A stretch of DNA of 64,000 nucleotides from Heloderma charlesbogerti (lineage: Eukaryota > Chordata > Lepidosauria > Squamata > Helodermatidae): assembly GCA_026122225.1 (NCBI GenBank), contig JANEZZ010001497.1, positions 310,001 through 374,000 of the forward strand, given 5' to 3'. Position numbers and translations under genes: made by a program. Shown piece by piece: positions 24,773 through 36,730 of this stretch (position 1 is its first letter; each line of letters starts with the position of its first letter). Under the pieces are notes generated by a model. It was given only the letters and a program-made list of their open reading frames with translations, was not told the DNA's origin and made no database searches.

Positions 24773-24962
24773 GGGATGTTGACCTGGTGCTGAATGGGGT
24801 ATGGCTACCCTTGAAAGACCAGGTCCGCAGCCTGGGGTCATTTTAGACTCCCAGCTGTCCATGGAGGCTCAGGTGTCAGCTGTGAGCCGGACAGCACTGT
24901 ACCAATTCCATCTGGTACGGCAGCTTCGCCCTTACCTTCCCGACCATCTGCTCCCATCGGTA
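24773..24962 (+). repeat. L2 fragment, inverted copy of 25661-25851
   Basis: Plus-strand L2 coding sequence (GVILDSQLSMEAQVSAVSRT) that nearly matches the reverse complement of 25661-25851. It joins a hAT fragment at 24963. Confidence 0.75.
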
Positions 24963-25310
24963 GTCATATACACACAATATGCCATTTGCGTCCCCGCTTT
25001 AGCCGTGATAGGCTATGTAAATATTTACGTAGCCTATCACGGGCTACCATAGGGTCGCAAATGGCGTCCCCTACTCAGGACGCCATTTGCGTCCGCAGCA
25101 GCCCGGCAGCGGCTGGAGGCCCCGCTGCGGGTTGGCCTCGCCGGTGGTTCCATGGCCTGGCCATGGAGTGGAGCTGGCCAGGCAGGATTCTGGGGGGGAG
25201 GAACGGATTGCCTCCCCCCTGTCGAGGATTTCGGGGGGAGGGATGGAGCGCCTCCCCCCCATCGTGGATGTCCCTGGACAAAACCAGGTAAGTGTTTCAT
25301 ACATCCCTAG
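24963..25310. repeat. Partial copy of the palindrome-bearing hAT element
   Basis: Matches the right part of 789-1651, with one palindrome at about 25002-25042 and the CATCCCTA end at about 25303-25310. The left end is missing. Confidence 0.7.
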
Positions 25311-26905
25311 CCACTACAGAGAAGGCCTTCTCTCTCATCCTCACCAGTCTAGCTGTCCTGGCTGATGGGACAGAGAGAAGGCTGTCCGAGGCTGATCTCG
25401 TTAAGTGGCCTGTCTGGTGTTGCTGGAGGCGCTCCTTAAGATAGGCTGGGCCGGAACCATATAGGGTTTTAAAGGTCAAAACCAACACCTTGAATTTGGC
25501 CCGGAAAACAACTGGTAACCAGTGCAACTCCTTCAGCACTGGAGTGATGTGATCTCATGGCTGCCTTTAATCAGGCGAGCTGCAGCTTCCGAACCATCTT
25601 CAAGGGTAACCCCATGTAGAGAGCATTACAGTAGTCTAAACGAGAGGAGACCAGGGCATGTACTACCGATGGGAGCAGATGGTCGGGAAGGTAGGGGCGA
25701 AGCTGCCATACCAGATGGAATTGGTACATTGCTGTACGGCTCACAGCTGATACCTGAGCCTCCATGGACAGCTGGGAGTCTAAAATGACCCCAGCTGTGG
25801 ACCTGGTCTTTCAAGGGTAGCCATACCCCATTCAACACCAGGTCAACATCCCCCAACCTCCTCTTGTCTCCCACCCAAAGCACCTCAGTCTTGTCAGGGT
25901 TCAGCTTCAGCTTATTCCTCCCCATCCAGCCACTCACCGACTCCAGGCATTTGGACATGGATTCTACGGCCAACCTTGGTGAAGATTTGAATGAGAGGTA
26001 GAGCTGTGTGTCATCCGCATATTGATGACACCACACCCTAAACAACCTGATGATAGCCCCCAGCGGCTTCACATAGATGTTAAATAGCATCGGGGAGAGG
26101 ATGGAACTCTGTGGCACCCCACAAGTGAGCGGCCATGGGTCTGAAACCTCCTCTCCCAGTGCTACCCTCTGGTACCTGCCAGAAAGGAAAGACCAGAACC
26201 ACCACAGTATGGTGTCTCCAATGCCCAACCCCTCCAGGCGGTCCAGGAGGATACCATGGTCAACGGTGTCAAAAGTTGCTGAGAGGTTGAGGAGAACAAG
26301 GAAGGAGCATTTGCCCCTATCCAGAGCCCTCCTCATATCATCCACCAAAGCGATCAAGGCCGTTTTTGTCCCATGCCCAAGCCTGAAGCCTGTCTGAAAT
26401 GGGTCTAGATAATCAGCTTCTTCCAAGTGTGCCCTCAACTGCATCGCCACCACCCGCTCAATTACCTTGCCCCAAAATGGCAGATTCGAGATTGGGCGAA
26501 AGCTGTTCAGAACTTGGGGATCTAAGGAGGGCTTTTTAAAAAGTGATCTTATCACTGCCTCCTTGAGGGCTGATGGCATCACCACCGCCCTGATCCCCTC
26601 ACCTAGCCTCTCTCTGCAGCTCATAATGAGCCAAGATGGGCAATGATCAAGGGCAAGGCTGACTACTAAGCAGGTAGTCAGCCTTATAGATGAAAGCACC
26701 TTGTCCACTTTATCAGAAGGAAGAAACTGTAACCTATCCCACAAAACTGGTTTGCCACAGACCGCCTCTTGCTCACTGACTGTATCCATCGCACACAGAA
26801 TAACACTTCTAATCCAATCAATTTTATCCGCAAAGTGCCTTGCCAAGGCCTCACAGGAGGCCTTAGAATGCTCCAGCTGTTCCGGAGCAACTGGACCGAC
26901 CAATT
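25311..26905 (-). repeat. L2 LINE reverse transcriptase fragment
   Basis: Minus-strand L2 whose frame is open through most of the RT (LVGPVAPEQLEHSKASCEAL ... CGVPQSSILSPMLFNIYV ... YADD), with a break near 25790. Same family as the 47.0-49.7 kb element. It is cut off at the hAT fragment. Confidence 0.8.
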
Positions 26906-26984
26906 TGATGAAATGGACTTCTGAATGAATATTCACAGAACTGACATGGACTGCATATTGAATTTGTATCTCTCTAGGTCTGCA

Positions 26985-27420
26985 TTATGGATATACAGAT
27001 TTTGTTAATCCATTCTGCCTGTGTTTTGTGGAATGTCAGGTGTCTTTTCTTCCAGCATCCACTCATTGATGGAATTGGTTTTTTGTAGGAGAATTTCCTT
27101 CTAATTTCACTAATTTGCAAATCTCCCCCAAAGTAAAGAATAATAATAAAAAAATAAGAAATGGAAAACTGTGTAAATCCCCCAACAATCTGCAGTTACA
27201 TGCTTTACCCTATGGGGAAAAATGCACATTTTTGTTTTGTTTTTCCTTCATAATTTTATATGACTATATTTGTGTACAATTCTAGAAAGTAAGAAAATGA
27301 TCCTCCAGTCCACAGAATTTATGCAGCTCAGAAAAAGCCACTTCACCTCCAAACCTGTGGGATGGATTCATAGAAATCCAAGCTTGTTTGAATCCATTGT
27401 GGATTTCTCCAAAATCCCTA
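26985..27420. repeat. hAT-type MITE
   Basis: Body shared with 2055-2447, 30.28-30.55 kb and 36.4-36.73 kb (GTTTTGTGGAATGTCAGG and GGATTTCTCCAAAATCCCTA). It overlaps the inner edge of the right arm. Confidence 0.5.
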
Positions 27421-27647
27421 ATCTACACACTGTTTTCTATTACATAAAATTCATGTATATAGCAAACAGTACTATTTTATGTGATAGCTATTCAAAATAC
27501 TAGGAATCTGCATAACAGGAACACTTGAATTCATCAAAATTCTCCAAATCCCATCTCAAAACTTCTTTCACCTAATATCTGTATCAGATGGTAATCTTCA
27601 TTTTTTCTTCTTCTTGCATGATAATTTGTGTGTATTTATGTTTGTAT

Positions 27648-27773
27648 TGCAATAAATATGAACTTGAGCACTCTCCGGGAGAGAGCGGGGAACAGGAAGG
27701 CCTGGCGTGCTATGGTCCATGGGGTCACGAAGAGTCGGACACGACTGAACGACTGAACAACAACAACAACAAC
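27648..27773 (+). mobile_element. Very short BovB insertion with exact target duplication
   Basis: Only the last 126 bases of BovB, ending in an AAC repeat. GTTTGTAT flanks it at 27640-27647 and 27774-27781. The left arm lacks it. Confidence 0.85.
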
Positions 27774-28039
27774 GTTTGTATAGTTTCCAACATTCTCATG
27801 TTTGTGTGCAGTTTTCAAAGGTATGCATGCAGTGGAATGAATTTTGCTTGGTTCGCAAATCACATTGTAAGCTTGGAAATATACGAATTTCGATCACAGG
27901 TTGCATTCGAATCCATGTTCAGTCCTGAAGGTGCAAAACTGGGTGAATCTTGATCAAAAACGAATTGAAACGAATTTCTCATACATCCCTATAAAAATGC
28001 CTTTTATGTTCCTAAAGTGGTAAATAATATTTACATTAA

Positions 28040-28992
28040 CAATCTCAGATATGCAGATGATACCACTTTGATGGCTGAAAGCGAGGAGGAGCTGAGGAAC
28101 CTTATGATGAAGGTGAAAGAAGAAAGTGCAAAAGCTGGGTTGCAGTTAAACCTCAACCCCCCCCCCCCAAGATTATGGCAACCAGCTTGATTGATAACTG
28201 GCAAATAGAGGGATAAAATGTGGAGGCAGTGACAGACTTTGTCTTTCGAGGTGCAAAGATTACTGCAGACGCTGACTGCAGCCAGGAAATCAGAAGACGT
28301 TTACTTCTTGGGAGGACAGCAATGACAAATCTTGAGAAAATAGTGAAGAGCAGAGACATCACACTGACAACAAAGGTCCTCGTTGTGAAAGCAATGGTAT
28401 TCCCCGTAGTAACCTATGGCTGCGAAAGCTGGATCATAAGGAAGGCTGAGTGAAGGAAGATAGATGCTTTTGAACTCATAGAATCATAGAACCATTGAAT
28501 AGTAGGGTTGGAAGGGGCCTACAAGGCCATCGAGTCCAACCCCCTGCTCAATGCGGGAATCCAAGTCAGAGCAACCTGACAGATGGCTGTCCAGCCTCAT
28601 CTTGAATGCCTCCAGTGTGGGAGAGCCCACTACCTCCCTAGGTAACTGTTTTGTTGGAGGAAAATTCTGAGAGTGTCTTGGGCTGCAAGAAGATCAAACC
28701 AGTCCATACTCCAGGAAATAAAGCCAGACTGCTCACTTGAGGGAATGATATTAAAGGCAAAACTAAAGTACTTTGGCCACATCATGAGAAGACAGGATAC
28801 CCTGGAGGAGATGCTGATGCTAGGGAAAGTGGAAGGCAAAAGGAAGAGGAGCTGACCAAGGGCAAGATGGATGGATGATATTCTGGAGGTGACAGACTTG
28901 ACCTTGGGGGAGCTGGGGGTGGCGACGGCCGACAGGAAGCTCTGGTCCATGAAGTCACGAAGAGTCGGAAGCAACTGAGCGAATAAACAACA
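28040..28992 (+). mobile_element. RTE/BovB-like LINE fragment with nested CR1
   Basis: Encodes YADDTTLMAESEEELRNLMM and the C-terminal region of the second RTE subfamily. A minus-strand CR1 tail (28479-28655) splits it. It is absent from the left arm, whose flanks read straight through. Confidence 0.85.
28479..28655 (-). repeat. CR1 LINE 3' end nested in RTE
   Basis: CATAGAATCATAGAACCATT through GAGAGCCCACTACCTCCCT is the reverse complement of the CR1 3' end. Confidence 0.8.
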
Positions 28993-29081
28993 ACAACTAA
29001 AGTATTGTGCATTATCTGTACTTTTGCAGTTCTTTTCTTCAGAAGGAGAAAGGGAAACACTTTTCTCACCCACTCCCAGCT

Positions 29082-29150
29082 TTACCAACTGCCCAGAGAG
29101 CTTCGGGTATAGAAATGAAATGAATGAATGAATAAATAAATAAATAAATA
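29082..29150 (+). repeat. L2-like LINE tail
   Basis: ACTGCCCAGAGAGCTTCGGG and an AATAAAT tail, as at the 3' end of 59515-59910. Present only in the right arm. Confidence 0.6.
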
Positions 29151-29549
29151 CCGTTTCCAAACATTCTGCATCTCAATGTGCATTCTTACTCACCTTTTTC
29201 AACCCTTTAAAAACAGCAATAGGGAAATTGGAATTCTTCCATGTAGGTAAGATTTCAATAAGCATCCAATGAAATGACATTTTCCAATTGATCTTTGGAG
29301 CAATGATCCGAAAGGTTTCAGCATCGTCAACATAAAATGGAATATCTTGTACAAATTTATCTCTTTTTTTCTTCTTCTATGTTTATCTGTTTTGGCTTCA
29401 CAAATTGTAAGAACTGCCCACTGAATAATCTGAATAACTAACTTCTTTTAAGGGTTTGAAGTCTTTGTCTCTTCTCAGTCTTGCAGTTCTGTTTTAGCGG
29501 CACAGTCTTCTCATAGTGGCACAATCTTGTCAACTGTCCTCTTTTGGCC

Positions 29550-31379
29550 ATGAAGATCTTTTACATTGGTTTAATTCTGGTCTTGGCGATGCTCCTGGTG
29601 GCTTCAGGTAAGGAGCTATGCAGGATGGCTATTGGGAAGAGGATTTCTTAAGGCTGATGAGAGAAACATTAAGGCGCCCCAAGGGTGCTTCGGTGGAAGA
29701 GACAGGGTATCACATCTACACTACAGCCCTACCTTCTGGCCTCACCTTCTGGCCTCAGAGTTCCAACATCAGGAGAGTGAAACAGGGTGGGGTGGGGATT
29801 GAGGTAGTGAAGTGGTTGGACTGGGATTGGCCTTGAATCCACAGGGCTGAAAGCCATCCCAGTCTGTAACCACATCCACAACACAGGGGGACATTTTCAC
29901 CTGCCCTAGAGCCTGCAAATCCATGAAACACAGATGGAACGGATTTAATAAAGTCCATACATCCCCATCTTCAAACATGAATGGGGATTAGAACAGGAAT
30001 TTTGGTATTCTTCCTTCTAAGTACTTAGTGAGCATAAGACATACAGATCTATCTGTTTTGTGCTGCTGTGACTGAAGCGTTACAGTAGTGGAAACTCCTG
30101 TAGAATTGGGAAAAAAATCCCCAGGTGGGGAAAAAAAATCCCCAGCAATGCCGTTTCTGTTCTGCAAGCCAGAAACGGATGCTGTGCACAGAAGTCAAGC
30201 ACTGGAAGGGTGACTCAGTCACATGTCTGGGGGCGGGGGTGTACCTTGGATCATATGGAGTCAGGTCTGTGGTGCTGTGGCAATTCACAACATATTTTGT
30301 GAAACCCGTTCCATTTTTGTTTCGTGGATTGCCAGGAGTCTTTCATTCCATCATCCACTCATGGATGGAATCAAATTCCTTAACCAGATTTTCATTCTAC
30401 TTGCACTAATTTGGCCCCAAAGGGAAAAATTGGTCCACAAATCCACGGAATCCGTGTGACTTAGAAAAATCCGCTTTGGAGTCCACAGGTTGGATTCATA
30501 GAAATCCAAACTCATTTGAATTGGTTGCAGATTTCTCTGATAGCCCTAGCAGGGGCAGACTGTGTCCTCTACCTTGAACTCCTGGAAGAAAGAACGCGGT
30601 CAAACATTGACAATAATATGCCACTGCTTCCCCTTTCTGCATGTCATGATACCCAAAGAAACATTTTTGAGTTCTAGTGCCTGCTAGTTTTCCCCCGGCT
30701 GTGACACATCACCACAGACCAGGGTGAGCATTCATAGGATGTTTGTATCAGCCAGTGTCACTTCCAAAGCAATGCTTTCCCATGGAGGCTGTTCAAAGCT
30801 TTTCGTCTATGTTAGGGGTGTTGATCTTCTGGCCTGGAAGATTCCTTAGATGGCCATGCCCCTTCTCCATATCCCCACCCCTTTCCCCCAACTGCTGATC
30901 ATTCAATCACTTCCCTGCTTTTGTCTGTTTTTCCCTCCTGCTAAAAAGTTGAAACACCTCTCCTGAGGCTTAGTTACTGGCAGGAAGAATGCCAGGGCAA
31001 AATATGCTGGTGTCCTTGGTATTCAGGCTACCCCTTTTGGAGGCCTGTCCCCATTGGCTTTCAGCCCTGCCCACCAAGAGCTTCTCCAAAACTGAATTCA
31101 GCCTTGAGCTGAACAAGATTCACCCCCCCGGATCGATGCGATCTTAGCATCTAGTCCAACCCCCTGCTCAGTGGAAGATCTGCCATGGAAGATGCAGCTA
31201 TAGAAGCCCGGTTGATATGGAGTGATGGACATGCCTACGGGAAGCATCCTTTGAATTTAGTAAAGACGAATTGATTTTGGCATGAGCTTTTGGGGAGAAA
31301 TGTATTCAGAGGCATGGTGGGCTCAGATGGTGATGGCTGTTAGGTACACAGGGATAAAGGTACAGAGGAGGATTTAGAT

Positions 31380-31411
<32 letters not shown>

Positions 31412-33031
31412 GAGGCCAGGCCAGGCCTAAGATACATGAAACACTTTTGGTTGTGATACATTGTTGGGGAATCTCAACAAATGAGAATTGCTATTATTCT
31501 CCACCCCACTCCATAAATATTTCATTAACCAAGTTGCTTCCCTTGTATAGGAGACCGTGATGAGATCTTCCAACGATGTTCAGATGCTGGAGGATACTGC
31601 TCTGCAGAATTGTGCTATGAGAATGACATAGATTTATATATATGCTATGGAAGGAGACCTTGCTGCCAAAGGTCAGGCAAGACACTCTGGGAAGACCGAA
31701 ACAAAATGGGGTGGGACAGTGGAGGCTGGTGGCTCTGATTTTGGTGAGGCTGTGAATCCATTCTGGGCTTCATACAGAAGCAGCCAAAACTCCCCAAATG
31801 GGTTCAGCATCTTGGATAGCTCCCCTAGACTTCTTGCTTCTGACTCAAACCCAGAATGAAATCACAGCCTCCCTGAAATTGGAGCCACCAGCCTCCACTG
31901 GGTTGGGAAGAAATAGTCATGCATGATGTTGTAGAATGATGCTGACTTTGTGGAGTGAGCATCCCATGCATTAGCACACAAACAAACAGGGTGTGTGTCT
32001 GTAATCCACCAGAGTAACAAAGCAAGAGAACCCCCACCCCCCAAGAGGCTTGAGGAGCTCTCAGTCCAATATAAGTCCTCTTCTCTCACCAAGAGAATTA
32101 GGGACAATTCTCAGTAAATAAATCCCAGGGCACAGGCCTACTCCTCTCTGTGGCATAGGAAGGAGCAGCCCCACTCATCAGGGGCTTGCAGGGCTTGCAG
32201 GAGTCTTTTTCCACATAGAGAAAGAAAAAATGTGTTCTTGTTTTTTTAAGGCAGTAAGCAGTGACATATGGGAGGGGAGGGGCATTGGCGTAAGGCCCCA
32301 CCCCCTGGATGGCATCTGACCTGCCAGCTTGGTACAGGGGGACAGTCCAGCCCCTGGAGCAAAAGTGATTGCCCACCTCTGGTATTGTGGATTGTAGGTT
32401 GGACCTTGGCTAGGGAGATTCATGTTTACATGCCTGATCAGCTATGGAGTTTAACTGGTTGACTTTGGGCCAGTCACTGTCCAAGCCTAGCCTAGTATGA
32501 GAATAAATTGGGTTCGGTACAGAGAGTGGGAGAAGGAAAAGGTACTCCTTTTTGGTTTCTCCCTTCTGAAACATCCCTATATAGAGTAATAAGTTTTTGA
32601 CCTCAAGGAGCACATCATGTGAACCCCAATTCCCACCCAGGATACTTACTAGAAACTGCTTGGGACTTGAGCATTCTAATCCAATTTGCACATTGTGTTA
32701 TGTACCACAGAGAAGCAGAGAAGGTATAATTTCCACTGGGGATAGCGTTCACGGGATGCACAAAGCTGCTTTCCTGATCCTAGTGACCTTATCAGGCATG
32801 TGAAGGCTCTTTGATGCATCTTCATCTCCTATGGATCATAGGGTGGCAATTACACAGTCCTCTATTTGAAGGCCTGTCTGAGGGCACTCCTTTGCTGGAA
32901 GATGCCTTCTCTTTGGAGGTCTGTCAAGACCAAGTCTGGCTTAAAGGTAAAGAAGCATAAGAAGGGAAAGTGGGGGCACTGGATTTGCCCATCAAGAGTT
33001 AGCAGCACCATACAGCAAACACATGGGGATT

Positions 33032-33062
<31 letters not shown>

Positions 33063-33777
33063 CGAAAGAGAGAGAGAGAGAGAGAGAGATTTCTATTTAA
33101 ATGATAGTCCTTATTTCTAAATTTGCCTACAGTCACACACACACACACACACACACACTAGCATATGCAAACTTTCCTTTTTTGAATTATGCGTTTCCTC
33201 TTCTTTTGGCTCTGCATAAGTGGCCACCTTAAGCTTGCATTGTGGCCTCCCCTGTCTCCTGCCCTATGGAGGAATCTGTGGGGCAGCAGGTCCAGGGAGG
33301 TAGCATCAGTAGTATCAACAGCAGCAGCAGTGGTAGTAATAGAAGAACACATGGTCATCTCCAGGCTTTTCTAGACATTCTGCGATGTTATGAGGCACAC
33401 AAGGGCCTAGAAGCTTTTGGAAACCTTTACACCATTTTTTTTTTGGCTTTTTAAAGCCTGTTTTGGACATGCAGGCATTTCACCTGGTTGACCCAACTGG
33501 GTCTGAATAATCTGCACTCTGATGCACATCTACCCCTCATCTGTCTGCGCAACAGATACAAGGGTGGTCTTACTAGGTATTAGGATGTGACCCAAAGTTT
33601 CAGGAATTTAGCATCCTTCATGGGTGACTGGGAGCAGGACGTAAATCCCAGTGGTATATTCTTCTAGTCTCAGAACCTTTTCCCTTCTTTTGTAGAGTTG
33701 ACAGCCCTGAAGATGAAGAAGAAGGTATGAAAAATATACATGGTATACACATGGGATCTACCCTGGAGGTCACGTAG
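29550..33777 (+). CDS. Gene C: acidic beta-defensin-like peptide (right arm copy)
   Basis: Plus-strand paralogue of gene B. Exon 1 is 29550-29607 and its signal peptide is identical to that of B; exon 2 is 31551-31671 and likely exon 3 is 33696-33777. Exon 2 has the spacing C-x6-C-x4-C-x9-C-x5-CC with C1 preceded by GDRDEIFQR and the last pair followed by QR. The predicted peptide is acidic and the exon 3 tail (VDSPEDEEEG...) more so. The tail resembles the DSP start of gene A exon 3, which supports the exon call. Intron 1 is about 1.9 kb here against 0.56 kb in B, because roughly 1.47 kb (29.84-31.31 kb) is present only in this arm. Secretion is supported by the signal peptide; an antimicrobial role is not demonstrated and the negative charge argues for caution. 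Confidence 0.8.
29835..31306. other. Right-arm-specific insertion in intron 1 of gene C
   Basis: Left-arm flanks corresponding to 29835 and 31306 are contiguous. Contents include hAT-type MITE ends (about 29880-29970 and 30280-30549) and a minus-strand CR1 tail scrap near 31145-31180; the rest is unassigned. Confidence 0.55.
31377..31412. repeat. (GATA)n microsatellite
   Basis: About eight GATA units in intron 1 of gene C. Confidence 0.85.
31717..31900. mobile_element. Foldback hAT MITE in intron 2 of gene C
   Basis: CAGTGGAGGCTGGTGGCTC and its inverted copy form the ends, and the pairing continues imperfectly almost to the middle, so the element is nearly one long hairpin of about 184 bases. 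Flanks GGGTGGGA and GGTTGGGA form an 8-bp duplication with one mismatch. The left arm shows the empty site. Confidence 0.85.
32390..32510 (-). repeat. Old tRNA-SINE fragment shared by both arms
   Basis: Degenerate match to the 5339 SINE body (GACTTTGGGCCAGTCACTGT). The mirror copy is at about 17710-17830. Confidence 0.5.
33030..33160. repeat. (GA)n and (CA)n microsatellites
   Basis: GA-rich run at 33030-33091 and CA run at 33134-33159, within intron 2 of gene C only. Confidence 0.85.
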
Positions 33778-35596
33778 TTTCTTCTGCATCTTAGAAGAAA
33801 GGCTCCCAAGTTCCTTGCCTGACTTGGTGCCACCCTTAAGCTCCCAGGCTCTGCCCCCACACCCTTGCATCTGGGCCTGAGCCCAGACCTCATGACTCTA
33901 CAACTCTATGCATGTGATCTTCAAGTTGGTGCCAGCACCATTACAAAAACAACATGTGTACTGGGCCAGGGTCCGCTAGCATCACAGACAAGGCTATGCC
34001 AAGAATCTGGGCCCTTGTTAAAGGATCTCAGTCAGGTAGGTGGGCTGGTTAATGTAGTGCATGTTGAGCCCTGATGATGCAATTCAAGGTCCACACAAGT
34101 GTTGTCAATTTATACAATTTATACACAAGGTTTATACAGCACCTTGGCAGGGTTCATAATACATTTTGAGATTATCCCCCACCCCGCAAAGGATGCTTTT
34201 ATCCCCCCATGTTCCCTGGAGACCATTGTTCTGATAATGACAGACAGCCTAGAGGTGACCCTCAGTAAGAAACCTGCCACTTTTCAGAAGGGTTGGTGCT
34301 GCGATTTGTGTGGAATGTGACTCCTCAGTGGGGGGGGGGGTCCTTTCACTCCCCACATGTTTTTGGATGGCAACTTGTATGAAAATAATACACATCATAG
34401 AGGTGTCTCCAGGAAGGAAACCTGCAAAGTATCAGAAGGATAGGTGTAGGGGCTAGAGCATGGTGATGACTGAAAACCAGCCTGAGGCCTTTTTTAACTG
34501 GTGAAGTGTTGTTGTGCTGAAAAGAGAGGGTTTTCCCTGCAGGAAAAGTCTGAGGGAAGGATTAATTTAATAGTTTAGAATGAGAAAGGACAGGATTTCG
34601 AAATCAAAATCACTCGGACCTAGGAATCACTTGAACACACTCCCTCCCTTCCTCCCCCCCGCCTTTAAATCTGAATTTAGCAGAGAAATGAACCCAAATT
34701 GTGTTATTTTTGAGACAGACCTTCTGCATTTCCAAAGCCGAAATCTCAGATGAAGCTTTGTGCCTGGTCCAGCATTGTTTCTGGTCCCTTCAAAGGGAAG
34801 TCCACTTTGCCTCAGTAAGGACCTGAAATGGCCCAAAGGGGCCCAATTCAGCATGGACTTTGGCTAAATCCAATGTACATTCTTCCTTGAGAGTGCCATC
34901 ATGGTAATTATATTCAAAGCTAATGTCTGAATTGCGGCAGCAGGGTGTGCCACTCATATCTATTCAACCGGCAGCTTCTCTGTTCTGAACTATTTATTTT
35001 ATTATTTTATTTATTACATGTATGTACTGTTCAATAGCTGAAACAAGTGTGAGATTTGGAGCATATAATACTGCCCTGTGAAATAACAGCTTGGCCTACT
35101 GTAAAGCAGTAAAAAGTGTTCATTTATTGCAAATACTAGGGATACTTATCTAGACTAATACATCTGGAGACAATGAAAGTAGCCCATTAACAGATATCTG
35201 GGGGCCCTCTCCATACAACTGAATGATGTTTCTTTGCATAGGAATTACTTGTGTTTTCTACAAGGTTTGCCATGCACTGTGTGTTTTATGAGGGTTAACA
35301 GAATTAAATTCAATTAAATACAACAGCCCTGCGAGGTAGATTAGCTTCATCATATATGGATCTGTCAGCCCGTTACATTGCAATATGAAGCTGAGCTGTT
35401 TCCAACACAGTCCTACTTCAAAATAAACCTATAGCTGATTTCAGGGCTGAAAGCCCTGAAAACTAGCTCCTTGCTAAGAATAGAGAAGTCCTGAATTTAG
35501 GAAATGGGAGTCAGATTAGCTGGTTCAGGAAGGTTGACCCAGGTGAATATGTGTTCATTTCCCCTCGTCTCTCTCTCTCTCTCTGTCTATCTATAG

Positions 35597-35735
35597 GAGA
35601 TATTTCAATGACTCGTGAAGATTGTGAAAGCAGAGGGGGGCTCTGCCTCAGGAATTTACGTAAACAAAAGAAGTGTTGGGGTAATCGTTTGATAGAACTC
35701 GGAAGCTGTGGCAGGGGGCATACCTGCTGCTCCAG
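35597..35735 (+). CDS. Gene D: beta-defensin mature-peptide exon, signal exon not found
   Basis: A single exon-2-type segment after a long CT-rich tract and a CTATCTATAG acceptor. In phase 1 it reads G-DISMTRED then cysteines in the spacing C-x6-C-x9-C-x10-C-x5-CC, then Ser and a phase-2 split codon at a GTGGGA donor. The C2-C3 loop of nine residues (LRNLRKQKK) is long for a beta-defensin, and the peptide is basic. I found no signal-peptide exon between the end of gene C and this exon, so it may use the exon 1 of gene C, have a diverged exon, or be an orphan. If the donor is not used, the frame stops four codons after the last cysteine. A candidate last exon at about 37785 with AATAAA at 37984 would end the protein after one more residue. 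Confidence 0.75.
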
Positions 35736-36089
35736 GTGGGAAAAATAGCTGCAGACAAAATAACATTGGGCCCAGATCTTAGCTTGTAGGAGCAATGTGG
35801 TACCAGTGGCTCCATCCTTTCCACAGGGCTTTGGTAATGTTTGAACCTGAGAGATGACATGCAAGGACCAAATCACGTGATGCTGGAAGTCATCTCACTG
35901 TCAGCCCTCAAAGTTTCAAGCATCATCAGGGCAGTGAGGGAAGTGGTTGGGTGGGCGTCCATTCACATGTCCATGTGGGCATGCACTGCAGTATATTGAT
36001 AAAATATCACATAAAAGGTCCCTTATACAACCATAGCACAATTCCGGCATTAAGTCAGGAGTGAGACACCTTTGGCCTTCTAGAAGGTG

Positions 36090-36730
36090 GTGGGCTAGGG
36101 ATGGACAAATGTGTCAGTTAAATTTGGTCCATCCCAAATGTTGAGAATAATTTTAAAAAAATGCCATGAAAAATTGAATGCATTTTTGGGGCATATTTCA
36201 TCAAACATGTGCATTTTTGGTATGCAATTTTACCTAATATATGCATCTTTGCAAGCAAGTTGCCTAATATAATGCATTTTTAAACATTATTTTCAATGAT
36301 ATGTGCTTTCAACAAGCTTCCAGCTGGAATTTGGAGAACCTTGACAAGCTTGGGTTTGCTGTTTTGGACATCTCTAGCAGCTTCCTCCCTCCAAAGCATG
36401 GAAGGTGCCATGTGACAGTACCAGCAAACAGAGATGTTCGAGAAAACCAAAATGGATTCAAATGAGTTTGGAATTCTATGAATCTGACCTCTGGTTTCCA
36501 CAGCAGACTGGCTTTTTTCACTTTTTTTTGGGGGGGCAGAGGATTTGCATTAGCACTAATTCACATTAACTAATGTGGATTAGTGCTCATGTGAATGACC
36601 ACAAATGGAATAAGATTCTGGTGAAAAAGAATCAGATTCTGTTAATTAGCAGATGGGAGAATGAAAGATGCCTGACAATCCATGGAACACCGATGGAACG
36701 GGTGTAACAAAATATGTACATCCATATCAG
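36090..36730. repeat. hAT-type MITE pieces
   Basis: TAGGGATGG end near 36096, an AT-rich body, then a second related element ending near ACATCCATA at about 36716-36725. Confidence 0.45.

Larger units (their letters stand above)
27369..34990 (+). repeat. Right arm of inverted segmental duplication
   Basis: Co-linear with the reverse complement of 14865-22434. Arm-specific material includes two BovB/RTE insertions (27.65 and 28.04-28.99 kb), a LINE tail at 29.08-29.15 kb, about 1.47 kb in intron 1 of gene C, a foldback hAT MITE at 31.72-31.90 kb, and GA and CA repeats at 33.03-33.16 kb. The centre between the arms is about 24.9 kb. Confidence 0.85.
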
